Shown one piece after another: positions 16,887-26,300 of a stretch of DNA of 64,000 bases. How positions within the stretch are numbered: the stretch's first letter is position 1; every line of letters starts with the position of its first letter. The notes beneath the pieces were generated by a model, which made no database searches, was not told where the DNA came from, and saw only the letters and a list, made by a program, of their open reading frames with translations. Origin of the DNA: Ciceribacter ferrooxidans (GTDB lineage Bacteria > Pseudomonadota > Alphaproteobacteria > Rhizobiales > Rhizobiaceae); NCBI RefSeq assembly GCF_004137355.1, contig NZ_SDVB01000065.1, positions 1 through 64,000 of the forward strand, in the 5' to 3' direction. A program made the translations under genes and the position numbers.

Positions 16887-17424
16887 CGCGAAGGTTCCTT
16901 GCCGCCCGCACCGCGTGCCGCGCCCAATCGAGGACGTCTTGCCGATCAGGCGCGAGAAGACACCCGAGTTCGCCGGAAAACTGGTTCCACGCGGGCAGGT
17001 ACTCGTCGCGCACGACCGTCAGCACCGGGATGCCCCGGACGCATGCCTCCTCGATCACGGCCCGGAATCCCTGCCCTTCGGACTCGCCCTTGCCGAAACG
17101 GTTGAGAACGAGCAGGTCCGTATGGTCGTCGAGGCGCGCCAGCAACGATCCGGCGACCGCCGCAAGGGCCTGCGGGTCGAGCCTGCATCCGCGCGCGCCG
17201 GAGCCCAGCGCTTGCGAGATCGCGACCAACTCGCCGGTGCCTATATCCTGGAGCGCAATCTCGCCGCAACATTCGCCGTCGCCCGTGCCTTCCCACTGCA
17301 GGAAGCCGATGACCTTTTGTCCGTCCACGCCGAGCACCACGGCGGTCGCCTTAAGGATGTCGTCCACCGGACAGTCTCTCTGGACATGGATGGCAGCCTG
17401 AAGCGGAAAGGCGAAGTCGTTCAT
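16876..17424 (-). CDS. DUF2478 protein in the molybdenum cofactor part of the nar operon
   Basis: A 182-residue soluble protein of the DUF2478 family, seen next to molybdenum genes and distantly like nucleoside triphosphatases. There is no obvious intact P-loop. The visible features are VLGVDGQKVIGFLQWEG, a cysteine pair ECCGEIAL, and DLLVLNRFGKGE, which resembles a nucleotide-binding-fold strand and loop. The ATG at 17424 overlaps the moeA TGA; an ATG four codons upstream is an alternative. Its position between moeA and moaA suggests a part in molybdate handling or cofactor insertion. The function is unknown. Confidence 0.8.
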   Translation of the reverse strand: MNDFAFPLQAAIHVQRDCPVDDILKATAVVLGVDGQKVIGFLQWEGTGDGECCGEIALQDIGTGELVAISQALGSGARGCRLDPQALAAVAGSLLARLDDHTDLLVLNRFGKGESEGQGFRAVIEEACVRGIPVLTVVRDEYLPAWNQFSGELGCLLAPDRQDVLDWARHAVRAARNLRDAA

Positions 17425-18698
17425 GTGATCTTCCATGAGAGGTCCTTCCTGCAGAAGGGCATCCAGTCGATGACGTCGCCGCGCGCCACATGCATGGAAT
17501 CGGCAGCGAGTACGATAACGCCGTCGCCGAGCGACAATGGCATGAGCGCCGCGGAACTGCCATGCCCGAGGGGCTCGACGATCGGCAGGCCGCTCTCGGT
17601 TCGGCCGACCACTTGCCCCGGCAGATACTCGGTCCGCCCCGGCCTGCGCTCCCATCCGACGCCGGCCACGGCCGTCTCCGGCCTCGCGCTCGGGCCACCA
17701 AGCCCGAGCATCGCGCCGATCTGACGGGCGACGAAGAGCTGGAAGCCGACATAGGCCGACAGGGGATTTCCCGGCAATCCGGTCACCAGCGTGCCTGCGA
17801 TGCGACCGAAGAACACCGGTTTGCCGGGCTTGAGCGCGACGCGCCAGGCCTCCACCGTTCCGCCGGCGGCAAGGAGTGCCGGCCGGACGAAATCCCTGCC
17901 GCCGACCGAAGCGGCGCCGGAGGTGAGGATCAGGTCGAAGCGGCCGGCCGATGTGAGGAAGATATCGGTCATCCTGTCCATGTCGTCCGGGCAGATGCCG
18001 AGGTCGGTCATCTCGGCCCCGAGCCCTTCGCAAAGCGCAAGCAACATCGGTCGATTGGCATCGTGAATACTCGCGCCTTCCTCGCCGAGCTCGTCGCCGG
18101 TCGAAAGCACCGCGATCCGCGGCCGGCGGACAACCGGAATGTGACCATGACCGTTGCCGGCAAGAAGACCGACGTGGCGACCGCCCAGCATCGTGCCCGC
18201 AGAAACGAGCAGATCGCCCGATGCGATGTCCTCGCCTGCCCGGCGGATGTTGTCGCCACGCCGGGGGCGAACGTGAATCAACACCGTGTCACCCCGGTCG
18301 TCGCACTTCTCCTGCATCACCACCGCGTCCGAGCCGGCGGGGACCGGCGCACCGGTGAAGATGCGCAAGGCCGTTCCTGCCGTAAGGACGAGTGCCGCCG
18401 CACCGGCGGCGATCGTGCCGGCCACCGGGAGATGCCAGGGCCCCTCACCCGCGAAATCGGAAAATGCCACGGCAAAGCCGTCCATCGCCGAATTGTCGAA
18501 GAGCGGCATCGGGCGTCCGGCGCGGAGGCTCCGGGCCAGCACCCGCCCGCGAGCCTTGTGGACGGCGACATCTTCCACAGCCGTCAACGGCTGCACCATG
18601 CCGACTGCGATTTCGACGGCCTTTTCGACGGGCTTGAGGGGGACGTGGTCTCGCCCCCCGTCGCATCCGCAGACCAACTCGGGCAACCCGTCCATCAT
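17421..18698 (-). CDS. moeA: Molybdopterin molybdenumtransferase
   Basis: A 425-residue MoeA protein. The signature FDNSAMDGFAV lies near the N terminus. The central MoaB/Mog-like domain contains TSGAASVGGRDFV and GLPGNPLSAYVGF, and a short beta-barrel domain follows. It inserts molybdenum into adenylylated molybdopterin. It overlaps the carbonic anhydrase gene by 4 bp upstream and the DUF2478 gene downstream, so it is firmly within the nar operon. Confidence 0.95.
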   Translation of the reverse strand: MMDGLPELVCGCDGGRDHVPLKPVEKAVEIAVGMVQPLTAVEDVAVHKARGRVLARSLRAGRPMPLFDNSAMDGFAVAFSDFAGEGPWHLPVAGTIAAGAAALVLTAGTALRIFTGAPVPAGSDAVVMQEKCDDRGDTVLIHVRPRRGDNIRRAGEDIASGDLLVSAGTMLGGRHVGLLAGNGHGHIPVVRRPRIAVLSTGDELGEEGASIHDANRPMLLALCEGLGAEMTDLGICPDDMDRMTDIFLTSAGRFDLILTSGAASVGGRDFVRPALLAAGGTVEAWRVALKPGKPVFFGRIAGTLVTGLPGNPLSAYVGFQLFVARQIGAMLGLGGPSARPETAVAGVGWERRPGRTEYLPGQVVGRTESGLPIVEPLGHGSSAALMPLSLGDGVIVLAADSMHVARGDVIDWMPFCRKDLSWKIT

Positions 18699-19345
18699 AC
18701 CCTCCCTTCGTGTTCGGTCGCGGTTTGCGTCTCATCACAGCGAAACTCGGCGGTTTTCCTGTCGCAACCGCAGCCGAGGTCGCGCAACAGGCCGTCGCGC
18801 AAGCCGTAGATCCACCCGTGGATCGCAAGACTGCGCCCACGCTTCCACGCCGACTGCACGATCGGTGTATGAGAAAGATCTTCGACCTGGTGGGCGACGG
18901 TCAGTTCACACAGACGGTTCAGCCGCTCCTCCTCGTCGACAATCGCATTCAACTCGCGACAGTGGGCCTCGGCGACATCGCGGATCGGCTGCAGCCAGTG
19001 GTCGATTATGCCGTGCCGATGCCCGTCCATTGCTGCGCGCACCCCGCCGCAACCATAGTGACCGCAGACGATGATGTGCTTGACCTCCAGTGTCTCGACG
19101 GCAAACTCGAGGACCGACAGCAGGTTGAGGTCCGCCCGGTGGACGAGGTTTGCGACATTGCGGTGGACGAAAACCTCGCCCGGTTGCAGGCCGGTGATGA
19201 CATTGGCGGGAACCCGGCTATCCGAGCATCCGATCCACATGTATTCCGGCCGTTGCAGCGCCGACAGTCTTTCGAAGTAGCGGGGGTCCTCCGCACGCTT
19301 CGCCGCGGCCCATCGAACATTGTGATCAAAGAGGTCGGAGAGCAT
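18695..19345 (-). CDS. Beta-class carbonic anhydrase
   Basis: A 216-residue protein with the beta-class zinc site. The first Cys and the Asp-Arg dyad lie in GCSDSRVP, and His and Cys ligands lie in CGHYGCGG. It interconverts CO2 and bicarbonate. The start chosen is the ATG at 19345, where family similarity begins (MLSDLFDHN). It lies 61 bp after ppiC and overlaps moeA by 4 bp, so it is co-transcribed with nitrate reductase and Mo-cofactor genes. The reason is not obvious; bicarbonate supply or pH balance during nitrate respiration is a possibility. Confidence 0.93.
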   Translation of the reverse strand: MLSDLFDHNVRWAAAKRAEDPRYFERLSALQRPEYMWIGCSDSRVPANVITGLQPGEVFVHRNVANLVHRADLNLLSVLEFAVETLEVKHIIVCGHYGCGGVRAAMDGHRHGIIDHWLQPIRDVAEAHCRELNAIVDEEERLNRLCELTVAHQVEDLSHTPIVQSAWKRGRSLAIHGWIYGLRDGLLRDLGCGCDRKTAEFRCDETQTATEHEGRV

Positions 19346-19406
19346 CAGGGCGCCCCTGCCGTGCGCAAAGGCTTGCCGGTGATGTTGTCGGGCAGCAGAC
19401 ACTGCA

Positions 19407-20321
19407 TCATTGCACCAGTGGCCCGTCGGCGCCGAGCAGGTCGATCCCGGTAATCGTGGCGTCCGCGGCAAGGATTGCGATATATTGCGACACCGCCTTC
19501 GACCAGGTGGAGGCTTCGAGCCAGCCGGCGATGCGCTGTTGCACGAAATCAAACGGCAGTTGCTCGCCGTCGATCCGCCGCTCCAGCCGGATGATATGAT
19601 ACCCGAACCGGCTTTCGACCGGCCGTGTGGTGATCTCACCCTCGGTCATCCGCGCCATCGCCCGCTCGAACTCCGCGACCGTGCTGCCTCGAGTCAGCTG
19701 TCCTAGATTGCCGCCCTGGGCGGCCGACGGACAAGCGGAATGCGTGCGTGCCATGGTCTCGAACTCGACCGGATGTTCGGCGAGCACCGCGGCCAGCCTC
19801 TCGGCATCGCCGCGCGCTGCGGCGCGGGCTTGCTCGTCGGCCGGGTCGGCGGCGATCAGAATGTGGCTCGCCTCGAAGATCGGCTCGCTGCGGAACTTGG
19901 CGCGGTTGTTTTCATAAAAGCGCAGACACTCCTCCGCCGTCGCCGAGGGCACAGAGACCTCCTCCTCGATCAGCCGGCGTATGGCGGCATCCTCGTCCGT
20001 TTCGCTGCGGCCCTCGGGGTCGGTCTCAGGCGAGACTGCAACCCGCCGTTCGCGGGCCCGCTGCAGCAGCAGTTCCCGGACGGCGAGCGCCCTTGCCGCG
20101 GCGAGGAGTGCGGCGCCGGGGTTCTCGGCCGGATGGTTCTGCGCCTCGGCGAGGATCTCGCTTTCGGCGATCGCCACCCCGTTGACCGAGATGGCTCCAA
20201 GGACCGGTCGCGCCTTCGGCGGAATCCGGGTGTCGGGTTCCTGGTAGGTCGAATAGCTGTCCTTCACACTCGCGCGCAAAGGAGCGGCGCCATTGGAGGC
20301 CTTGTCGAAAAGCGTGACCAT
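19407..20321 (-). CDS. Parvulin-type peptidyl-prolyl isomerase, nitrate-reductase associated (NifM/PpiC-like)
   Basis: A 304-residue protein with no signal peptide, so it is expected in the cytoplasm. The C-terminal half is a PpiC rotamase domain, with ASHILIA, CPSAAQGGNLGQL and FGYHIIRL as its landmarks. The N-terminal half resembles the helical region of NifM. It starts 3 bp after narI and therefore belongs to the nar operon. Its place suggests that it helps fold or mature the cytoplasmic NarGH complex, alongside NarJ. Confidence 0.85.
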   Translation of the reverse strand: MVTLFDKASNGAAPLRASVKDSYSTYQEPDTRIPPKARPVLGAISVNGVAIAESEILAEAQNHPAENPGAALLAAARALAVRELLLQRARERRVAVSPETDPEGRSETDEDAAIRRLIEEEVSVPSATAEECLRFYENNRAKFRSEPIFEASHILIAADPADEQARAAARGDAERLAAVLAEHPVEFETMARTHSACPSAAQGGNLGQLTRGSTVAEFERAMARMTEGEITTRPVESRFGYHIIRLERRIDGEQLPFDFVQQRIAGWLEASTWSKAVSQYIAILAADATITGIDLLGADGPLVQ

Positions 20322-20324
20322 GGT

Positions 20325-21044
20325 TCACTCCGCAGGGATTCGGTTGACGGAAGCACTCCGATTGCGCTGACGAACGACCTGGTAGCCGGGCCGCCAGAGG
20401 TAGCGCACCGGTGCACTCAGCATGTGAACGAGCCTCGTGAACGGGAAGAGCAGGAAGATCGTCAGCCCGAGGAAGAGATGCAGTTTGAAGACCAGCGCCG
20501 CGTCGGCGATGTAGGAAGCGGCCTGCGGGTCGAACGTGAAGATGCCCTGTGCCCAGCTCATGAACTTCACCATTTCATAGCCGTCGAGATGGGCGAGCGA
20601 CGTCGGAATGGTCGAGAGCCCGAGGAAGAGCTGCATCCACAACAAGATGATGATGAGCGTGTCGGTCGTGCTCGACGATGCGCGCACGCGCGGATCGAAG
20701 AGCCGGCGATGAACGAGGAGCGTAGCGCCGATGATGGCCATCGTGCCGGCGATGCCGCCCGCCACCACGGCCAGCAGTTGCTTGGCGCTGTGGCTGATGC
20801 CGAGCGTGTCGAAGATCACGATCGGGGTCAGCAGACCGACGAGGTGGCCGGCGAAGATGAACAGCACACCGAGATGGAAGAGCACCGAGCCCCAGATCAG
20901 CTGTCTGCGGCGCAGCAGCTGGCTGGAACCGGAGCGCCAGGTATAGGGCTCGCGATCATAGCGGATGACCGAGCCGAGGATCAGCACGACGAGCGCGATA
21001 TAGGGGTAGATGCCGAACAAGAGTGAATTGAGAAAACCAGACAT
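20325..21044 (-). CDS. narI: Respiratory nitrate reductase gamma subunit (diheme cytochrome b)
   Basis: A 239-residue membrane protein with five predicted membrane segments. Histidines that can bind the two b hemes are seen in LFHLGVLFIFAGHLVGLL and in the C-terminal LHLFLGLTIF and LVHMLS. It takes electrons from quinol and passes them to NarH. It lies 10 bp after narJ. Confidence 0.95.
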   Translation of the reverse strand: MSGFLNSLLFGIYPYIALVVLILGSVIRYDREPYTWRSGSSQLLRRRQLIWGSVLFHLGVLFIFAGHLVGLLTPIVIFDTLGISHSAKQLLAVVAGGIAGTMAIIGATLLVHRRLFDPRVRASSSTTDTLIIILLWMQLFLGLSTIPTSLAHLDGYEMVKFMSWAQGIFTFDPQAASYIADAALVFKLHLFLGLTIFLLFPFTRLVHMLSAPVRYLWRPGYQVVRQRNRSASVNRIPAE

Positions 21045-21054
21045 GTTCTGCCTC

Positions 21055-21768
21055 CTAGACCGGTATCGTGTTCAAGGGATCGTTCGGCTTGCGCGCCGCC
21101 GCCCGCATCTGCGTGCGCAGTCGGTCCGGGCCGCAACTGTTGTCACCCGCGTTTCCGCCGAAGGTCACCGCCTCGTCCTCCCAGATACGATCGAGCGCGG
21201 AGAGATCGTTCGGATCGTCCTCGGCGCCGTCGAGCAGCTCCTTGAGCAGCTTCTGGTCCGGTGTCGTCTTCGACAGCAGGCGCAGCGCCAGGAAGGGGTC
21301 GGCGTAGACCGATTGACGTTTCTTCAACCGCTCGCCGAGCGCCGCCGTGATGTGGGCGGTCTGGGCGAGCAGGTCGTCGACCTCCTCGACGGAGCGGGTC
21401 GACAGGAATTCGAGGAAGAGCGGCAGGTAGTCCGGCAGTTCCTTCGCATCGATGACGAAGCCGTTGTCCTCGTACATCGTCATCAGGTCGACCATCGCCT
21501 GACCGCGGTCGCGGCTCTCGCCGTGCACATGCTCGAAGAGATGCAGCGACAGCGAGCGGCTGCGGTCGAACAGGTACACGTATCGCTCCTGCGCGTCATA
21601 GAGGTCCTGGCCGGCGAGATCGTCGAGCAGACGGCCTAGCAGAAGCTTGACCTCCCGGGCGATCGTATCGTCGCCGTCAAGCGCCGATTTCAGCTCCGGC
21701 GCCCCCGCCAACAGTTCGTCGCTCGGATAGCTCAGCAGCAGTGAGATGATTTTCAGCGCCTTGTGCAT
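21055..21768 (-). CDS. narJ: Nitrate reductase molybdenum cofactor assembly chaperone
   Basis: A 237-residue NarJ/TorD-fold chaperone. MHKALKIISLLLSYPSDEL is the typical N-terminal segment, and the central LFEHVHGESRDRGQAM is the family signature. Its ATG overlaps the narH stop (ATGA). It binds NarG and holds it until the Mo cofactor has been inserted. The in-frame extension upstream of 21768 lies within narH and is not used. Confidence 0.94.
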   Translation of the reverse strand: MHKALKIISLLLSYPSDELLAGAPELKSALDGDDTIAREVKLLLGRLLDDLAGQDLYDAQERYVYLFDRSRSLSLHLFEHVHGESRDRGQAMVDLMTMYEDNGFVIDAKELPDYLPLFLEFLSTRSVEEVDDLLAQTAHITAALGERLKKRQSVYADPFLALRLLSKTTPDQKLLKELLDGAEDDPNDLSALDRIWEDEAVTFGGNAGDNSCGPDRLRTQMRAAARKPNDPLNTIPV

Positions 21769-23306
21769 CAGACCTGCTCCTTGAAAATGTCGGTCGGGGT
21801 CTGGACGACCTTGCGACGCTTGGCGCCGAAGAGATCGCTGTCCGACGTGCCACCCGAGCAACCGTTGCCGAAGGAGAAACCGCAGGAACCGCGGACGTCA
21901 TAGGCGTCCTCGGTCACCTCGCGATGCGTCGTCGGAATGACGAAGCGATCCTCGTAATTGGCGATGGCCATGATGTGGTACATCTCCTCGATCATCTCGG
22001 CGCTCATGCCGACCTTGGCGGCGATCGAGGCGTCGATGACGCCGTCGATCGTCTTCGAGCGCATGTAGGCGCGCATGGCGAGCATGCGCTCCAGTGCCGA
22101 AATGACGGGAGCTTCCTTGCCGGCCGTCAGCAGGTTGGCGAGATAGCGGACCGGAATGCGTAGCGAGCGCACATCCGGCAGCGGCCCGTCCATGCCGAGC
22201 TTGCCCGACTGGGCCGCCGACTGCAGCGGCGACAGCGGCGGGATGTACCAGACCATGGGAAGCGTGCGGTATTCGGGGTGGAGCGGGAAGGCGATCTTCC
22301 AGTCCATCGCCATCTTGTAGACCGGCGAATGCTTGGCCGCTTCCAGCCAGGCATCAGGAACGCCGTCCTGGCGCGCCTGGTCGATCACGGCGGGGTCGTT
22401 CGGATCGAGGAAGATCTTCAACTGTTCTTCATAGAGATCCTGCTCATTGGCCGTGGAGGCAGCCTCTGAAATCCGGTCGGCATCGTAGAGGATGACACCG
22501 AGGTAGCGGATGCGGCCGACGCAGGTCTCCGAGCAGACCGTCGGATGGCCGGCCTCGATACGAGGATAGCAGAAGATGCACTTCTCGGATTTGCCGGAGC
22601 TCCAATTGTAGTAGATCTTCTTGTAGGGACAGCCGGAAACGCACATGCGCCAGCCACGGCACTTCTCCTGGTCGATCAGGACGATGCCGTCATCCTCGCG
22701 CTTGTAGATCGCTCCCGAAGGACAGGCGGCCGCACAGGTCGGGTTGAGGCAGTGCTCGCACAACCTCGGCAGGTACATCATGAAGGTATTCTCGAACTGG
22801 CCGTAGATCTCCTTCTGCACGCCTTCGAAATTGTAGTCCTTCGAGCGCTTCTCGAATTCACCGCCGAGAATTTCTTCCCAGTTCGGACCCCATTCGATCT
22901 TTTCCATCCGCTCGCCACTGATCATCGAGCGAGGCCGGGCTGTCGGCATTGCCCGGCTTTCGCCGGCGGTCTGCAAATGGCCGTAGTCGAAGTCGAACGG
23001 CTCGTAATAGTCGTCGATTTCCGGCAGGTCGGGATTGGCGAAAATCTTGGCGAGGATGCGCCACTTGGCGCCCATCTTCGGCTCGATCTTGCCGTTCGAT
23101 TTCCTGACCCAGCCGCCGTTCCACTTCTTCTGGTTTTCCCATTCCTTCGGAAAACCGATGCCGGGCTTTGTCTCGACGTTGTTGAACCAGGCGTATTCGA
23201 CACCCTCGCGATTGGTCCAGACGTTCTTGCAGGTGACCGAGCAGGTATGACACCCGATGCACTTGTCGAGGTTGAGGACCATGCCGATTTGTGCACGGAT
23301 TTTCAT
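21768..23306 (-). CDS. narH: Respiratory nitrate reductase beta subunit (iron-sulfur)
   Basis: A 512-residue ferredoxin-like electron transfer subunit. Four Cys groups are visible: CIGCHTCSVTC, CEHCLNPTCAAACP, CRGWRMCVSGCP and CIFCYPR...CSETCVGR. A tryptophan replaces one Cys in the third group, as in known NarH with its 3Fe-4S centre. The ATG at 23306 overlaps the narG stop by 4 bp. It shuttles electrons from NarI to NarG on the cytoplasmic face. Confidence 0.97.
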   Translation of the reverse strand: MKIRAQIGMVLNLDKCIGCHTCSVTCKNVWTNREGVEYAWFNNVETKPGIGFPKEWENQKKWNGGWVRKSNGKIEPKMGAKWRILAKIFANPDLPEIDDYYEPFDFDYGHLQTAGESRAMPTARPRSMISGERMEKIEWGPNWEEILGGEFEKRSKDYNFEGVQKEIYGQFENTFMMYLPRLCEHCLNPTCAAACPSGAIYKREDDGIVLIDQEKCRGWRMCVSGCPYKKIYYNWSSGKSEKCIFCYPRIEAGHPTVCSETCVGRIRYLGVILYDADRISEAASTANEQDLYEEQLKIFLDPNDPAVIDQARQDGVPDAWLEAAKHSPVYKMAMDWKIAFPLHPEYRTLPMVWYIPPLSPLQSAAQSGKLGMDGPLPDVRSLRIPVRYLANLLTAGKEAPVISALERMLAMRAYMRSKTIDGVIDASIAAKVGMSAEMIEEMYHIMAIANYEDRFVIPTTHREVTEDAYDVRGSCGFSFGNGCSGGTSDSDLFGAKRRKVVQTPTDIFKEQV

Positions 23307-26300
23307 TCTGCCGCCTCCTTGTTGTCTGCGATGCCTTCGCTGTGCGGCCCTTCGAGCCAATCCACCTTGTCGAGCTTGCGAACGACGACGAACTCGTCGC
23401 GGTTGGCGCCGACCGTGCCGTAATAGTTGAAGCCGTAGGCCTGATGGGCATAACCGCCGATCATGTGGGTCGGCTTGGTGATGACGCGCGTGACCGAGTT
23501 GTGAATACCGCCGCGCTGGCCGGTGATCGGCGAGCCGGGCGTGTTCACGATCTTCTCCTGCGCGTGGTACATGAAGATCGTACCGTCCTTCATGCGCTGC
23601 GAGACCACCGCACGCGCGACGATCGCACCGTTGGTGTTGTAGACCTCGACCCAGTCATTGTCGGCAATGCCGGCCCGCTTGGCGTCGGGCTCGGAAATCC
23701 ATACGACCGGACCGCCGCGATTGAGCGTCAGCATCATCAGGTTGTCGCTGTAGGTGGAGTGGATGCCCCACTTCTGGTGCGGCGTGATGAAGTTCAGCAC
23801 GAGATGCGGCTTGCCGTCCGCCTTCGAGCGGATCGCCGGGTTGATCGTCTTGGTATCGATCGGTGGCCGGTAGACGCAGAAGCCTTCGCCGAAGGCGCGC
23901 ATCCACAGGTGATCCTGATAGAGCTGCTGGCGGCCGGTCAGGGTGCGCCAGGGGATCAGTTCGTGCACATTGGTATAACCGGCATTGTAGCAGACCTTTT
24001 CCGATTCCAGGCCCGACCAGGTCGGCGACGAGATGATCTTGCGCGGTTGCGCCACCACGTCGCGGAAGCGGATCTTCTCGTCCTCCTTCGGGATCGCGAG
24101 GTGGGTATGATCGCGGCCGGTGAACTTCGACAGCGCCTCCCACGCCTTCACCGCCACTTCGCCATTGGTTTCCGGCGCAAGCGACAGGATGACCTCCGTC
24201 GCGTCGATGTCGCTCTCGATCCGCGGACGTCCCTTGGTGACCCCCTCCTCCTGGACGACACCGTTCAGCCGGGCGAGCAGATCGACTTCATGCTCGGTGT
24301 TCCAGGCGATCCCCTTGCCGCCATTGCCGAGCTTGTCGAGCAGGTTTCCGACCGAGGTGAACTTCTTGTAGAGGTTCGGGTAGTCGCGCTCGACGACGAC
24401 CACCGCCGGCATGGTCTTGCCGGGGACCGGCTCGGTCTCGCCCTTCTTCCAGTCCTTGACGTCGAACGGCTGGGCAAGTTCGCCTGCCGTGTCGTGGAGA
24501 GTGGGCACGAGCACGACGTCCTTCTCGACGCCGAGGATTTCCGGGGAGACGTCGGAGAACGCCTTTGCGATGCCCTTGAAAATCTCCCAGTCGCTGCGCG
24601 CTTCCCAGGCCGGATCCGCTGCGCTCGACAACGGGTGGATGAAAGGGTGCATGTCGGAGGTATTGAGGTCGTTCTTCTCGTACCAGGTGGCGGTCGGAAG
24701 GACGATGTCGGAATAGACGCAGGTGGTCGACATGCGGAAGTCGAGGGTGACCAGGAGGTCGAGCTTTCCTTCCGGCGCCTCGTCGTGCCAAACCGCTTCC
24801 TTCGAAGCCTGCCGGCCCTCTTCGCCGAGATCCTTGCCGAGCACGCCGTGCTTGGTGCCGAGCAGGTGCTTGAGGAAGTATTCGTGCCCCTTGCCGGACG
24901 AGCCGAGCAGGTTCGAGCGCCAGACGAACATGTTGCGTGGCCAGTTGGCCTTGTCGTCAGGGTCTTCGCACGACATGGAGAGCGTCCCGGCCTTCAGCTG
25001 TTCGGCGACGTAATCCCTGGCCTCCTTGCCGGCGGCCGCTGCCTGTTTCGACACCTCGAGCGGATTGGTCTTGAGCTGCGGCGCCGAGGGGAGCCAGCCC
25101 ATGCGCTCGGCCCGGATATTGTAGTCGATCAGCGAAGCGTCCCACGGACCTTCGGGCGCGGTCGGCGACAGGATGTCGTCGATCTTCAACGTCTCGTAGC
25201 GCCACTGGTCGGTGTGGGCGTAGAAGAACGACGTCGAGTTCATGTGGCGCGGCGGACGGTTCCAGTCGAGGGCAAAGGCAAGCGCTGTCCAGCCCGTCTG
25301 GGGCCTCAGCTTCTCCTGTCCGACATAGTGGCTCCAGCCCCCGCCTGACTGGCCGACGCAACCGCACATCACCAGCATGTTGATGATGCCGCGATAGTTC
25401 ATGTCCATATGGTACCAGTGGTTCAGGCCGGCGCCGAGAATGACCATGGAGCGCCCCCTGGTCTTTTCGGCATTGCTGGCGAACTCACGGGCGACCGCGA
25501 TGATCTGGTCGCGCGGAACGCCCGTGATCTTTTCCGCCCAGGCCGGCGTATAAGGCAGGTTCTCCTGATAGGATTTCGCCGAGTTCGGATCATTGAGGCC
25601 GCGATCGAGCCCGTAATTGGCTACGAAGAGGTCGAAGACAGTCGCGACGAGCGCTTCACCGTCGGCGAGCTTGACCTTGCGAGCCGGCACCTTGCGCACC
25701 AGCACGCTGTCATGGTCGGTGCCTTCGAAGTAGTCGTGCTCACGATTGCCGAAATAGGGAAAGCCGACATTGGCGATCGTGTCATGGTCGTCGTCGAGGA
25801 TGAAGCTCATGGCGAGTTCGACGTCCGCGCCCTTGCCGTCCTTCGCCTCGAGGTTCCACTTGCCCTGTTCGCCCCACCGATAGCCGATGGAGCCGTTCGG
25901 CGAGACGAACTGCTTCGTCCTGGCGTCGACCGCGACCGTTTTCCATTCCGGATTGTTCGTCTCGTCGAGCGCGCCGGTGAAATCGGAGGCGCGCACGAAG
26001 CGGTCGGCGACGAAGTGCCCGTCCTTGCCGGTGAGCTTCACCAGCATCGGCATGTCGGTATAGCGACGACAGTAGTCCTCGAAATACTCGGCCTGCCGGT
26101 CGAGATGGAATTCCCTGAGGATGACGTGGCCGATCGCCATGGCAAGCGCGGCGTCCGTCCCCTGTTTCGGATGCAGCCAGAGATCGGAGAATTTCGCGGC
26201 TTCCGAATAGTCGGGCGAAACCACGACCGACTTCGCCCCCTTGTAGCGCACCTCGGTATAGAAGTGGGCATCCGGCGTGCGCGTTTGCGGCACGTTGGAC

